A stretch of 64,000 nt of DNA from Microstegium vimineum (GCA_022036555.1 CM039129.1:24213305-24277304); one strand, 5' to 3'. Positions 9,723 through 20,233 are shown, counted from the first letter of the stretch. Program-made: numbers and translations. Notes: a model not told the origin generated them from the sequence alone.

Positions 9723-10948
9723 TCACGATCCTGTGACCTAACTAGGCTTCCGCTGCCGCCGCCGTCGCGCCGCCCCCGGGGAGATCGATCTCCACCGGGG
9801 GCAGCGCCTCCTAGGATGTGCCGCGGATCTCTCTGATCCGCCGCGCCGTCGTGGTCAAGGAGCAGCAGACCTACCTCTCCACGCCGCCGCCGTCGTTACC
9901 GCCATTGTCGTCAGGCTGCCTTCCTCATCGGCCTTCTTAGGGCACAACCCACAACCGTGGGGGACGTCACCTCCGTGCGGGAGCCCGTGGCCGTGGGGGG
10001 CCGCCACCTCGGGTGTAGGGCGCCGCCGGGGGAGTCTGCCTTCTCCGTGCGGGATCCGCCGCCGCGTGGGGCGGCCGCCGGCTCCGCGCAGGGGTCCGCG
10101 CCGCCTTCGCGTGGGATCCGTCGCCGTTGGGAGGCCGCCGCCTCCGCGCAGGGATCCGCGCCGCCGCCCTCCCTCTGGTTTCCCTCTGCCTCTCCTCTTT
10201 TCTTTCTCCTGTGGCTGTTGACCACAACAGGGAAGAGACAAGGAAGGAGAGGGGCTGGGAATTGCTAGGAGGCACCCGAGATTGTACCCTGGTTCGTTTG
10301 CCGCTGCTGTTTTAGTTGTTTTGTTTTTTCTCGATCAGAGATCGGTTTGCGTCGCCCTGCAGTTCGTCGTCGTTCATCGTCGACACTCTCGAAGGACGAG
10401 GTCGTTGCTGGGCCCTCCAGGCTGCAGCAATGACGCTCGTGATCAAGCCACCCTTACCGGTGTCGCCGCCTGTTCAGGCGGTGGCGCCACTCGTCGCCGG
10501 TCTTCGTCAAGCAGGCGCTCGATCCGCCTCCGCGCCTCTAGCCGTTCTCGCGCGGACACCGCCGCGGATCCTCTGAAGGAAGACGAAGTCGCCACCCCTG
10601 CTCTGAGCGTGACTTTTACTGCAACCTGCGCCGTCACCACCCCTGAGCGTGACCTAAGTCGCAAAACCGCGCCGTCTACCATCGCCGTCCGCCGCAACCG
10701 TCCTGCTGCTGTCCTCAGCAAGAAGCTGTTGAGTTATACTCGAGCGCCTCGACGACACTTCGAACCCGCGCCTCCTTCATGGCTTCGACCACGTCCACCT
10801 CGACCTCGGCTATTTCGGCACTAAAGGGCTATCATCTGCATGAGTCTCCAGTAAAAGCTTACGCACGATGTTCCAACTGCGGGGGGATACATCTCCATTG
10901 TTCTCTAGTCTGACCGTTCGTGTTGCTGCCGCTACGACAGTGGGGGGA

Positions 10949-11072
10949 TGTTAGAGTAATAGGATTAGTACCACATCGTGTACCCATGAGGGGTGTTAGT
11001 CCTATGTAATCTATATAATCAGCCCATGAGGCCCATTGCAATACCCATTATACGCATCCTACCTTTCTTACA
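10949..11072 (+). repeat. 3' LTR of the small element (124 bp)
   Basis: Starts TGTTAGAGTAATAGG directly after a G6 purine tract, ends CTTTCTTACA, and is followed by GTTTC. It contains the same CTATATAATC box as the left copy. Confidence 0.85.
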
Positions 11073-11126
11073 GTTTCCAGACACGTGGCTTATCCTAGAC
11101 TATGAAAACTTGTGTTACATTGTAGA

Positions 11127-11252
11127 TCACACTGAATGGGAACTCTTCACCAAGGGGGTGTGTGTGTAGTACTATGGGTTCTTTACCCCTATTTTCTTCT
11201 TAATATAATATATAATGAAGCGCGGCTCTCTTGCATTTTCGAGAGAAAAAAA
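11127..11252 (+). mobile_element. LINE 3'-end fragment
   Basis: TTCTTCTTAATATAATATATAATGAAG, then GGCTCTCTTGCATTTTCGAGAG and an A9 tail, is the same tail family as at 1153-1190 and 16040-16112, more diverged. Only about the last 100 bases are recognisable. It is typical of 5'-truncated LINE insertion. Confidence 0.6.
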
Positions 11253-11265
11253 AACTCTTTACCAA

Positions 11266-11465
11266 AATACTCCCCCATCCTAAATTATAGGTTTTTTTTT
11301 GTTTCTTTGTTACATTAGAATTAAGCACATTAGATTTTTCTCTGATGTGTAACTAGTAAAGTGACAACATGTGGCACTACCTATTTTTTTCAAATATGTT
11401 TTTTTGTGTCACGAACCTATCTGTTGCATATACACTCTTGAATTATAGGATTATAGGTTGGGATA
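11266..11465. mobile_element. Possible Stowaway-like MITE
   Basis: Starts TACTCCCCCATCCTAAATTATAGG, like the TA-CTCCCTCCGTCC end of grass Stowaway elements. Near 11445-11465 there is GAATTATAGGATTATAGGTTGGGAT, a loose inverse of the start. AT-rich, no coding content. Ends are not certain. Confidence 0.35.
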
Positions 11466-11685
11466 AAATATCTTTCTGATGAAATGCAGCTGAATAATTT
11501 GATTGAATTGAAATATTAAGAGCATAGGAATAAATTACCAGCTATGAGCCATGATTTATTTTTTTCTGGACATATTTCTGCTTATTTCTCCTACGGAGCC
11601 TGCTTTATTGTTTAGCTTCGACAAGGTCTATTAAAAAAAATATAGACACTATTTTATCTTATTATTGTCCTGATTTGTTATGCAG

Positions 11686-11703
11686 AGTTTGCCAGATGAA
11701 TGA
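11686..11703 (+). CDS. Terminal coding exon of the host gene
   Basis: After acceptor TTATGCAG the frame continues SLPDE and stops at TGA (11701-11703), in phase with the exon ending at 5792. Only six codons, so the match could be chance. The splice acceptor with its pyrimidine-rich lead (TTATTGTCCTGATTTG) and the correct phase make it the best candidate for the C-terminus. Confidence 0.5.
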   Translation, partial: SLPDE

Positions 11704-12106
11704 CAATACACCAGACGGATTAGTTATGCTTACATTTGTAGTCCGAGTTGCAATGCCCATTCATCAACCACAGATGAAGGCTTTGAAGCTCCTGACGCAG
11801 TTTTGATATTGACATGCAGTATGCTACCAAGACAAGAATCAAGCGTACTGCAGATTTCCTTCTCATCAGATTCTTAGGGACAGATCCGCGCGAGGCCCCA
11901 AGACTAATGCTGAATCATTGATCCGTTCATGGACCTTTACTATAGAGGGGTGTTCTTTAATATGTACATTGGCATCAAAACCTCATATACTTAGATGATC
12001 GGTTCAGTTCACCGAAGGCCTCCACCATCAATGCGATATGGTGCTCGTATTGGTGATCATTGATTACTGAAGCAAAGAAATGTACTGACGAGTTTTATGG
12101 TTTCTC
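11704..12106 (+). other. Probable 3' UTR and flank of the host gene
   Basis: Mixed-composition, non-repetitive sequence with no open frame of note, between the putative stop codon and a MITE. No clear AATAAA signal before the MITE. Confidence 0.35.
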
Positions 12107-12109
12107 TTA

Positions 12110-12432
12110 GGGCAGCTCCAGTCCTCCGTTCGAACCGAACTGACAAAGGTTGGACGAGAGAAAGTTTGATTCGAGTGCTCCAATGTTTGGTTCGAACGTT
12201 GCACAAGCAAACAATAAAAAAATAAGTATTGATTGAGTACTGAAGGTCCACGTTGTGTCTGACATCAATGACCAGTCCTTTTCTCCAATATTTTAATGCA
12301 ATTGCTCGGCATGGTTCGAACCATCTGTTCGGTTCGCTTTTCAACTCTGACAACCAACATCCGATCGCTCCAGTGGTTTCGGTTCGTTTTTTGACTCCAC
12401 GGTTCGAATCTTTAGCAACACTGAAGCTGCTC
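12110..12432. mobile_element. Tourist-like (PIF/Harbinger) MITE, 323 bp
   Basis: Flanked by TTA on both sides (12107-12109 and 12433-12435), the target duplication of PIF/Harbinger. Termini are GGGCAGCTCCAGT and, inverted, GAGCAGCTTCAGT. The inner arms share TTCGAACCG in inverted order. No coding capacity. It lies just past the host-gene 3' end. Confidence 0.82.
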
Positions 12433-12577
12433 TTAGTGGCCTGTGAGTCCATGAACTGCTCTTGCAGTATGCAGTAAGTTGTCGTGGGGTTGACCTTTGG
12501 ACACCGTCCTCGCATTTGGCCATAGGCAACGTGGTTCTTCGTCTCTGTTTTTGTGGCAGGGCTTGTTGAAACTCTTA

Positions 12578-12929
12578 GGGTAAGTACATTGGCGTTGTCT
12601 CATAGGTCGTCTCGTATAATGCCACGTAATTTAAGACGACTTAACAGACTATATATACAATGGTTGGTTTTTTAAGTTGACTTGTAGAAACCCATGATTC
12701 CTTAATTTATGCATAAAATAAAAAATAATTTGTGAGGTGCATGGCAACAACAACTCATTAAATGGTGTAATAGTTGTCTCATAGTTCTAAATCTTAGCTC
12801 ATGAGGTGGTTGTTTCGCGAAACAACGACCTTTTTCTCTCTCACATTTCTCTTTCCTCCACATAAGTAAAAATTCTACGTGGCATTGCATGAGACAAGGT
12901 ACGAGACCGTTGACGTGTAGCAATGTACC
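12578..12929. mobile_element. MITE with long sub-terminal inverted repeats, about 352 bp
   Basis: Left end GGGTAAGTACATTGG after TTA. The right end, read inverted, starts GGTACATTGC. Arms continue inside with GTCTC and ATGCCACGTA modules in inverse order (left about 12590-12630, right about 12868-12912). The end motif resembles Tourist/Harbinger MITEs. The 3' target copy reads TAG rather than TTA, so the duplication is imperfect. Confidence 0.65.
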
Positions 12930-12930
12930 T

Positions 12931-15460
12931 AGGGCTCCTTTGGATACTGCAATACCGGCAGGGATCCACTCCCGATCCACGGGTGGATAGCGGCCCGTGG
13001 CGCTGCTCCCCTCCGCGATCCACGAGGCCATTTGAATATCCCATGGGCCAAAATATACGCGTGCCTTTTCGGCCCCATCCTCGTCGATCCGCGGGGGAAG
13101 AAAAAAACGTATCCACACTCGTGTTTCTCCATCCCGTCCCGCCGCTCGCGTCGCGCCGTCACCTGCTCGTCCTCGCCTCACAGAGGTAAGCCATGGCGGC
13201 TATGTTGGTGCGCGTCCCATCTCCTACTCCTGCATCTGCCATCTCCACACTCCCTCCGTCTCTTGATCTGTTCTAGATTTCTAATCCCTCTTTCTCGCAG
13301 AGCAGCACCATGGGGGCTAGGGTTTAAGCGCCGCCGTTGTTGCTCCCTATATCCCCAAGCTACCAGGTGCCACAGTTATTGCGCCATTGCTTGCATCTGC
13401 TACACATGCCCCGTGCGTAGTCTTGTAGCAGGTTGGACGCCTGCTCCTCTTTGTTCTGTTTCTTGTTAGATCTACTGAGTCTTCATGAATTACTTGTTAG
13501 TACTTGTCATATCTGGTGTTTTTTCTTGTCCCATATGTTTCCTGAATAGCAAATTGAACAAGAGTAGTAGTTCATGTGTGATTGCAATATCATATTAGAT
13601 ATAGATGCAGCCACAATTGCAGTTCCACCATTGGTCCAATTTAAAATATCACCTAAAAATTTGCAGATGGACGTTTGATGTATATGTACAAACTGCTTAC
13701 AATATGTTTTAGTGCAATGTTGTTGTTGTACCTCTAGGAACTCACCACTATATTTTTTTCTTATTCTCATATACATACTGTTGTCGATGTATGCGTGGCA
13801 TACTGTTCTTGGATTTGGATTGCTAAATGTTATCGTTGGTTTGCTAAAACAGACAGACACAAATCGAACATCGAATGTTATGTTTGGATTAGTTAGTATT
13901 GATCTTCTAAAACAGACGAGTAGATTGGATTGATGAATGGTATGGATCTACTAGACAGAGACAGAGAAGAGGCAATGCATCTTGATTGAAAATTGTAGCT
14001 TTAGATTTGGTTATACCAAATTTTCAGTGCTATGTGATTTGGTTATGTAGTTGGGTATAAATGTACTGGATTTATCTTAATGCGAACCATGATACACATG
14101 ATGAATGTTACATGTTGAACTTTAGGTGTGCGTATTATTTGGTTGAGTTTCTATCCTTATGTTCAGAGTTGTACTTGGGACTGATAGTATAACCAAAGCC
14201 TAAATATTACTTGGTGCAATAGCTCTCGTGCATTGTGTTTGAGTTTTGGTGCAGCAACAACTTGTCGTTTCAATTTTTTGGAACTTGACTAACAATTATG
14301 TTTTTAGCTGGCATATCTTTTCAACTGCTTGTGTGGCTATCTGTTCTCTCTAGGTCTCTGTTTTTGCAGAAACAACACAAGAGTATGTATGTGCTGCTCC
14401 AATGTTCAGTGATACCACCTCAGGTTTACAGTGTCTAATCCATTTCAGAGATGCAAATGAATGTGCAACATCTACCTTTGAGAAATCATTGTGTGCCTGC
14501 TTTTACTTATCTATCTGTCCCATAGCTGATAGTTGATTTATTAGTCTGAATCCTTGTTTGATCTGAAGCTACAAGCATGGCTGATAGTTTGCTGCTAATA
14601 GTGCTAGTAGTTCTTGTACTTTTATTTTTTTAACTTCCTCTTTTCTTAACCAGCTATGCATGGACAAGAGTAGTAGTTTTAGTTTAGTGTTCGTCTTTTA
14701 GAAAATTCAGTTTAGCAGCATGGTTCTCTTTGTGATGTCACTTTTTGTTTGGTATCTCTGCAAGCTTGGTCAGCTATGCTCCGACATACTGCATGCCTGC
14801 ATCTTTTTCTTTTTTGATTGCTACATGCCAATATTTGTCTGGCTTTGTCTGACTGCTTCGTGTTATCTCAACGAGTCTGTAGCTGTTCATCTTAGTTTGT
14901 TGTTGTTCTTTGCCATTAGAAACAGAGCACTTGTTTCTAATTGTAGGCTTGTACTAACAGTTTCTAATTATCCTTGCGAATTATTGGAACCAAATAATTA
15001 TTATATAAATTCTCAAATATAGCATCATGCAATTTATATTAGTTGCTCATCTTGGCTATGTTGACTTCTTCACAAGCTTTGTTGGACCACCTTGAGTTAT
15101 GCGCTACAGTTTTGCAGGATACTCAGGAAGGCTTGGATGTCAAAGCAATGGCATAATAATTCAGATTCTTCGATTTTCATTATGTTCCATTCTATTGTGA
15201 GTTGATATTGTAATTTAGTTTTTTTTATATACTTGGAGTGTTATGTTACATGTATGAGTTAATTAACTTGGAGCAATTTGAATTATGCTCTTCATTGTAG
15301 CATGGGAAGAGTGCTTGTAACTTCAATTACTAGATGATTGTAACTTTAATAGATGCATGCATGAATATACTAGTAAAAACTGACCTTGTCACTTAGGTTT
15401 TTGTGTGGCAACAACGTTTCCGAATTCTCTGTTTTGTCCTGAATTTTTTGAATGTTTTTA
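12931..15460. other. Intron-like, T-rich stretch with a GC-rich head; no confirmed gene
   Basis: The first 450 bases are GC-rich, with an ATG at 13192 and ORFs of 60-145 codons in several frames and no family signature. From about 13500 on the DNA is T-rich, without long frames, and resembles plant intron. AGGGCTCCTTTGGATACT at 12931 has an imperfect inverse at about 15608-15624, so the whole could be a decayed non-autonomous DNA transposon. I cannot support a gene here. Confidence 0.3.
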
Positions 15461-15461
15461 G

Positions 15462-15667
15462 TTGGCCGGGATTTTAATCCCTGTAGCTTCCAAATGGTCA
15501 TCGGAATTTTATCCCCGATGGGGCTTTCCTCACCCGACGTGGAAGAGGGTTACACATGCAGGGGACGATTTCTCCTGGGGATGAGTACCCACGTGCATTG
15601 TTGTCCCTAGTACCCAAAGGGGCCCTTAAGGCTAATTTGGAAGCTAGGGAAAGCACATCGGGGATAG
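15462..15667. repeat. Imperfect inverted-repeat block
   Basis: GGGATTTTAATCCC and TAGCTTCCAAAT near 15468-15497 recur inverted near 15637-15667 (ATTTGGAAGCTA and GGGATAGAAATCCC), with a further TCCCCGATG-GCTTTCC pair inside. It looks like a small MITE or a foldback remnant. No target duplication seen. Confidence 0.45.
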
Positions 15668-15974
15668 AAATCCCTCTATAAATAAATAAATAAATATTCA
15701 AATAATATTTTTTATGAATTTTTTACTATAGAAAAAGTTATTAATTTCAAGAGGATTTGAGTTTCTAAAAGAGGCCTGAGGGATGTTTGGACTGGCGAGG
15801 GATGTTTTGAGTGAGTGGTGTAAGGATGGTGGGCGTCCTAATATTGAGTAACTTATTGTCATTCTTACGGATGTCACTTCTTCGTTTGCTAGTTTTATAT
15901 GTGCTTCTACATATTTACCATCGAAAATAGTAAACCTCCTATGTATTTGCCATTTTTGCTGATGTGGCATGTCA

Positions 15975-16125
15975 CGCAGTGAGGTGTGGTGTGTATGGTG
16001 GTGGTGTTGTTGTTTTATTTTGTTTTTTGAGGGTTTTTTTTCACACCCCTTTTTATTCTTCTTAATATATAATGATAAGCAGTTCTCCTGCGTGTTCGAG
16101 AAAAAAAACACAGTCATACAACATG
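15975..16125 (+). mobile_element. LINE 3'-end insertion inside the left MULE arm
   Basis: TTCTTCTTAATATATAATGATAAG, then GTTCTCCTGCGTGTTCGAG and an A8 tail, is the same LINE tail as at 1153-1190. The left arm of the surrounding inverted repeat stops before it and resumes after it, so it is a later, strongly 5'-truncated insertion of about 150 bases. Confidence 0.65.
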
Positions 16126-16214
16126 ACATCATCTCTTCTTCTGCTGCTGTTTCTTTCTATCTCCACCCGCAGACATGTGGGCCTTACATGTCATGTTCTT
16201 CAACCTCTAGACAT

Positions 16215-16690
16215 CAAAACGCACTGAGGGGAGGGGAGGAGCTCATGACAAGTAGGCGGGGCACTCATGGCTAGTAGCACGCGCACGGGAGCAGGGTGCT
16301 TGTGGCTGGCATCACGGGACGCGTAGACAGGTAGGGGTGGTTGCGGATGGCAGACGGGGCGCTTGCGGCGAGCGATGTGCGCAGATCGGCTACTGACGCG
16401 ACATGAGGAGGCGGACAGGGGCGCTAATGGCAAGCACATGTAGGCTGGCGGCGTTGCGCGCAGGCAGGCGGGACAAGATGAGCGATGAGCATAGGCGGGC
16501 TAGCAATGCTACGCGCAGGTGGGCAGGGCGCTCGTGGCGAGCACACGCAGGCTGGCTGCACAGGCGGGGCGAGGCGAGCAGCGCACACAGACGGGCGCGG
16601 TGCGTGCAAGCGGCCATGCGGGCCATGGTGGGCAGGGGTGCACACGAGCATGCTGCCATGGAGGGCAGGGCACACGCGGCCATGGCAATC
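16215..16690. repeat. Degenerate GC-rich minisatellite-like array
   Basis: Loose repeats of a module like GGCGGGGCGCTCGTGGCGAG, then CACACGCAGGC, occur at about 16252, 16352, 16408, 16520 and 16565. Overlapping frames on both strands give low-complexity Ala/Arg/Cys proteins that I regard as non-coding. It fills the interior of the MULE. Confidence 0.5.
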
Positions 16691-17098
16691 GAAGATCGTG
16701 GCGCAAGGCGCACAGCCCCGGGCCAAAATGGGAGGTCATGTGACCGACGACACAGGGGCGTGACGGATCGCCCTCTACTTGCTGGTCTTCTTCTCCGCCG
16801 GTGGTGAGAGGTTAATAATAATATGACATGCGGGGCCCACACGTCAGCGAGTGGAGGGAGAGAAACAATAGCCAGAGGAGAGACGCTGCCAAGTAAAAAT
16901 GGTAAATACGTAGGAGATTTACTATTTTTGTGGCAAATACGTATGAGTGCGTGTAAAACTGGTAAACAAAGAAGTGATATCCCTAAAGATGACAATAAGT
17001 TAAATATCCCGATATATGAGGGTAGGGATGCTAGTTGCATGGGTTGTGCTGTGAGCTTGCTGGGTTAGCCCTCACTACGAGCCCACTTAACCTACTCC

Positions 17099-18160
17099 CA
17101 CTAGTACAAAATTACCTTTTGGAGGCAGGCGTTTTTCATTAATGGAGGCGGGCAAAATGAAAGGCCTCGGTTAATCACACGATTAACCGAGGCGGTCACA
17201 ACGCTCGCCTCCGTTAATAGGAATAAAAAAACAAAAAAAAAATAGAAAACCCTACCCGAGCCCAAACCTAGATCTAGGCCTGCTGGGCCCGGTATGCAGC
17301 TGTCGCTCTGCCGCCGCCGCCGGATCCAGCAATCCCGCCGCTAGATCCGCCTGGAGGAGCTGTAGCCCGAGCCTCCTGCACGCCGCTGCTACTGAGCTCG
17401 CTGGAGGGTGGGGTGCGGCCGAGCAGTCGGGGTCGGGGTCGGGGTCAGAGAGGCAGAGCGTCGGGGCCGGGGTCGGGGTCGGGGCCACCGTCGGGGTCGG
17501 GGTCGTCGACGGGAGAGCCGCCGAGGGGCGCCACCATGCCGCCGTCGGGGGCCGGGGGGCACGTCGCGCCGCCAGGAGGGCCGCCGAGGGGGCCGCCACC
17601 GGGAGGGCCGCCGAGTAGTAGGGGGGCGGCGTCACGAGTGGTAGGGAGCCCCCCTCCCCGCCGCCGCCGCGAGTAGTAGGGTGCGCTGCCGGAGTGGGGA
17701 GGGAGGAGAGGAGGGGGAGGGGGCGCCGCCGGTGAGAGAGGTCGGCACCTCTCGGGACTTGGACGAGGGAGGGGGCGCGGGAGGGAGCGGGTCGGGCGCC
17801 GCATGGGAGGGAGGCGGAGCTCGGGCTGGGGGAGTGGGGGGAGTTGGGGGAACCCTAATTCTTGTTATATACTTGAGGAAGTTAATGGGCCAACTGGGCT
17901 TTTTTTGGACTTTAGCCAATATTAACCGAGACTGGCCTTATAACAGGACCACCTCCGTAAATGGGGGTATTTTTGGAGGCGGGCCTGTTATAAATGACCG
18001 CCTCTGCAAATCGATTTTTGGAGGCGGGCAAATGTGACCGCCTCGGTAAATAAAATATGCCCGCCTCCGTTAATACCCTGATTTTTGGAGGCGTTTGAGT
18101 TTTATGCCCGCCTCGGTTAAGTTTTGGGTGGTGTCTCGCAAAATCAATTCTATACTAGTG
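17099..18160. mobile_element. CACTA (En/Spm) non-autonomous element, 1062 bp
   Basis: Starts CACTAGTACAAAA, ends CTATACTAGTG, and is flanked by TCC on both sides (17096-17098 and 18161-18163). Sub-terminal repeats GGAGGCGGGC, GCCTCGGTTAA and CGCCTCCGTTAA occur many times at both ends in both orientations, as expected for transposase binding. The centre (17400-17860) is a G-rich low-complexity block with no transposase. ORFs there are Arg/Gly or Pro-rich artefacts of composition. Confidence 0.92.
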
Positions 18161-18989
18161 TCCACAAGCTCACATATCTAGAGTTGTCAATGTGGGTCTG
18201 CCCGTGGTACCCAACAGTGCTCCTCGCTGCTGCCTTTCTGCCTCCAACAATGGAGGATGTGCTAAAACCTATGCCAATGATTTCTTTTTATTTTACGAGG
18301 AATGGATGGCGCCTCTCTGGTGGCCAAGGGTCGCGTTGAGTCCTTGGCGACCCAGAGTGGAGTACCGAACCTAGACCAGTTCTAGCGTTTTGGAAGGGAG
18401 AATCCCCGGTTCCAGTTTAATCTTACTTCCACGAATCTCCAATCTCAATCCCGGACCTCATCTTGTTCCTTCTGAATCTAATCCTTCTATGCTTTTCCGG
18501 GAGCAGGAGGCGGGGTGTCTTCTACTCTGGTGGGGGATGGGGTGGCTATGGTAGTGGGTGGAGCAGCGACAGTGGTGGAAGTCGCATGGGTGGTGCGAAA
18601 GCTACGGTGGCGCAGCGAGTTGTGACGCGTGCTACATCACAGGGGGATGGGTGGGTGGTGACTGGGTGTGTTGTGGTAGTGGTGGAAGGTGCATCGGAGG
18701 TGGGATCTGCGGCGCTTCTAGGAGTTGTCGGTGGCTACAGGGGGCTGTGACAACATGGGAAAATCAGGTGAAGTTGGTGGCGGGTGGATCTGGAAGGCAT
18801 ACTGCAGTGCCTGAAGCTCTGGAAGGAGGAGAGAAACAAGGTTAAGAGAGCTAAGCGGAGGGAAGGAGGAGATGTGGAGCAAGCACCACTGGCGGTGGGT
18901 AAGCTTTTTGTGAGTAAAGCAAGTAATGTAGATGGTTTGGCTCAAGCTCTTGGAAGGATTTGGTGGCCAGGATAGGGAATCCAGTGCAA

Positions 18990-19475
18990 GGAGTTCGAGA
19001 AAAAATCTCTTCCTTTTCACCTTTTTGCAGGCAGGGGGGAAGAGGATAGCCATCATGGAGGGCCATGGGAGTTTGGTCGGGACCTTCTGGTGGTTGCTGA
19101 TTTTGATGGCAACAAACATCTAAAGGACTTGGAATTCACTCATATTCTAGTCTGGGTCTGTGTCTTTGATCTACCATTGGGGATGATGGATTCAACAAAT
19201 GAGACGGTGCTTGGCAATCAAATTGGGAGAGCTCTGATAGTTGACACTGAAGATGACGGTTCAGCGGTAGGTGGGTATTTGCGCATCAAGGTGAAGGTTG
19301 ACATTCGCAAGCCACTAATGTGTGGCTTTTTTTATGAAGGGGGAGGAGGGCGAAGACGAATGATGGTGTCCAATCCGCTATGAGTTCATTCCAATTTTTT
19401 GTTATGGTTGTGGACGTGTTAGTCATGTGGAGAGGGAGTGTGATTTCTGTGGTGAGGAGGAAACAGGGAACAAGT
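18990..19475 (+). pseudogene. LINE ORF1 remnant with CCHC zinc knuckle
   Basis: Pieces in several frames: SRKNLFLFTFLQAGGKR near 19000, then LEFTHILVWVCVFDLPLGMM (about 19129-19188), typical of plant LINE/DUF4283 ORF1, and IPIFCYGCGRVSHVERECD (about 19387-19443), a CCHC knuckle (C-x2-C-x4-H-x4-C). ORF1 proteins coat LINE RNA. Broken by shifts and a TGA at 19381. Confidence 0.72.
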
Positions 19476-19882
19476 AGTATGGGGACTGGCTGCACATGAC
19501 CCCAACACGTTGGAAAGGGTAGGGCGAACAGAGGCACAAGTGGTTGGAGGGAGGGAGCTCGGGCAGCGGAAAATTTGGGAGGAGTAGGGAAATTGGAAAG
19601 TTCAGCTTGGTCCATGAACACGGTAGGCTACAAGAAGCTTTAGTGAAAACAAATTTTTGTATTGACCCAGATATAAAAGATGATTGTACCAGTCCGATGA
19701 AAAATACATGAAAGAAAGGTGAGGAAAGGCTGGCTAAACCAAAGGCCCTAAGCTTTGAAGAAGTGGCGATCGGGGGAAGTCAGGAGAAGGAGGATAGGGT
19801 GGGACATCGACAAGAAGTAGGGAACCGGCATGGGGATGGGGTACATGTGGAATAAAATAGCGCAGCGCCGTGCCATGGACAA

Positions 19883-20233
19883 TTGGAGTTACCTAACAGT
19901 GTTGGGTGTTTTGCTGTGCAAGGCGGGTGCTGTCACTTCAATGAGGAGAAGGAGATGGATGTGGACGACGTTCCAGTGGGGGGGGGCATAGATGCAAGAA
20001 ATGGAGAAGTGAATGAGCTAGGGTTTGTTCAGGGGTTGAAGGAGGGAGGGCTATCTCAAGCTGATCATGGGGAGGGAGGGAAGGGTCTAGTGGTGACTGG
20101 TGGTGGGTGGAAGAAGCCTGGTTCGTATCAGCGGAGGTCGTGTTCCCATCGTGGGGCGGGCGAAGCAAAGCTTGTGGTTATAGAGAAGAAAATGGGTCGG
20201 GAACCAGAGAGTCTAGAGGATGAGCTAGACTGA
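19883..20233 (+). pseudogene. LINE ORF1 C-terminal linker region (open frame)
   Basis: A 116-codon frame rich in Gly, Glu and Asp lies between the ORF1 zinc knuckle and the ORF2 start and ends with a stop 38 bases before the ORF2 ATG. Position and composition suit the variable tail of LINE ORF1, but there is no diagnostic motif. Confidence 0.35.

Larger units (their letters stand above)
9592..11072 (+). mobile_element. Small non-autonomous LTR element, Copia-type, 124-bp LTRs
   Basis: Two near-identical LTRs flank about 1.24 kb of GC-rich interior. A primer binding site (TGGTATCCGAGG) follows the left LTR and a purine tract (GTGGGGGGA) precedes the right one. No RT, integrase or protease frame is present. 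Near 10778 an ATG opens ASTTSTSTSAISALKGYHLH, reminiscent of a Copia gag start, and soon meets the 3' end, so this looks like a deletion derivative. Size and LTR length resemble TRIM/SMART-type miniature LTR elements, though it is larger than a classic TRIM. Confidence 0.8.
5793..11685 (+). other. Last intron of the host gene, 5.9 kb, packed with transposon debris
   Basis: Runs from donor GTAAGT at 5793 to acceptor TTATGCAG ending at 11685. It holds two GC-rich duplicated blocks, Copia pol and gag fragments in opposite orientation, a small LTR element, MITE-like hairpins and a LINE tail. The flanking exons stay in phase, so the insertions could be tolerated if splicing is unaffected. The intron assignment depends on the short terminal exon being real. 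Confidence 0.55.
15847..17002. mobile_element. Mutator-like non-autonomous element with about 200-bp TIRs
   Basis: The left arm (15847-15970, continuing at about 16128-16208) matches the inverse of the right arm (about 16808-17002). Shared landmarks include AACTTATTGTCAT, AAAATAGTAAA, ATTTGCCA/ATTTACCA, GTGGGCC and AACCTCT. TIRs of this length are typical of MULEs. The interior (16209-16807) is GC-rich and low-complexity with no transposase. The left arm is split by a LINE tail. The usual 9-bp target duplication could not be identified. Confidence 0.72.

Noticed and set aside
9855..10824. ORFs of 100-180 codons in the small LTR element
   Set aside because: GC-driven frames on both strands, rich in Arg/Pro/Ala; no retroelement domain.
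16390..17040. 216-codon minus-strand ORF and its plus-strand counterparts
   Set aside because: The open frames come from GC-rich degenerate repeats inside a MULE; low complexity, no start context or motif.
17408..17919. Long overlapping ORFs on both strands in the G-rich block
   Set aside because: Arg/Gly on one strand and Pro/Ala on the other follow from base composition; they sit inside a CACTA element with no domain match.
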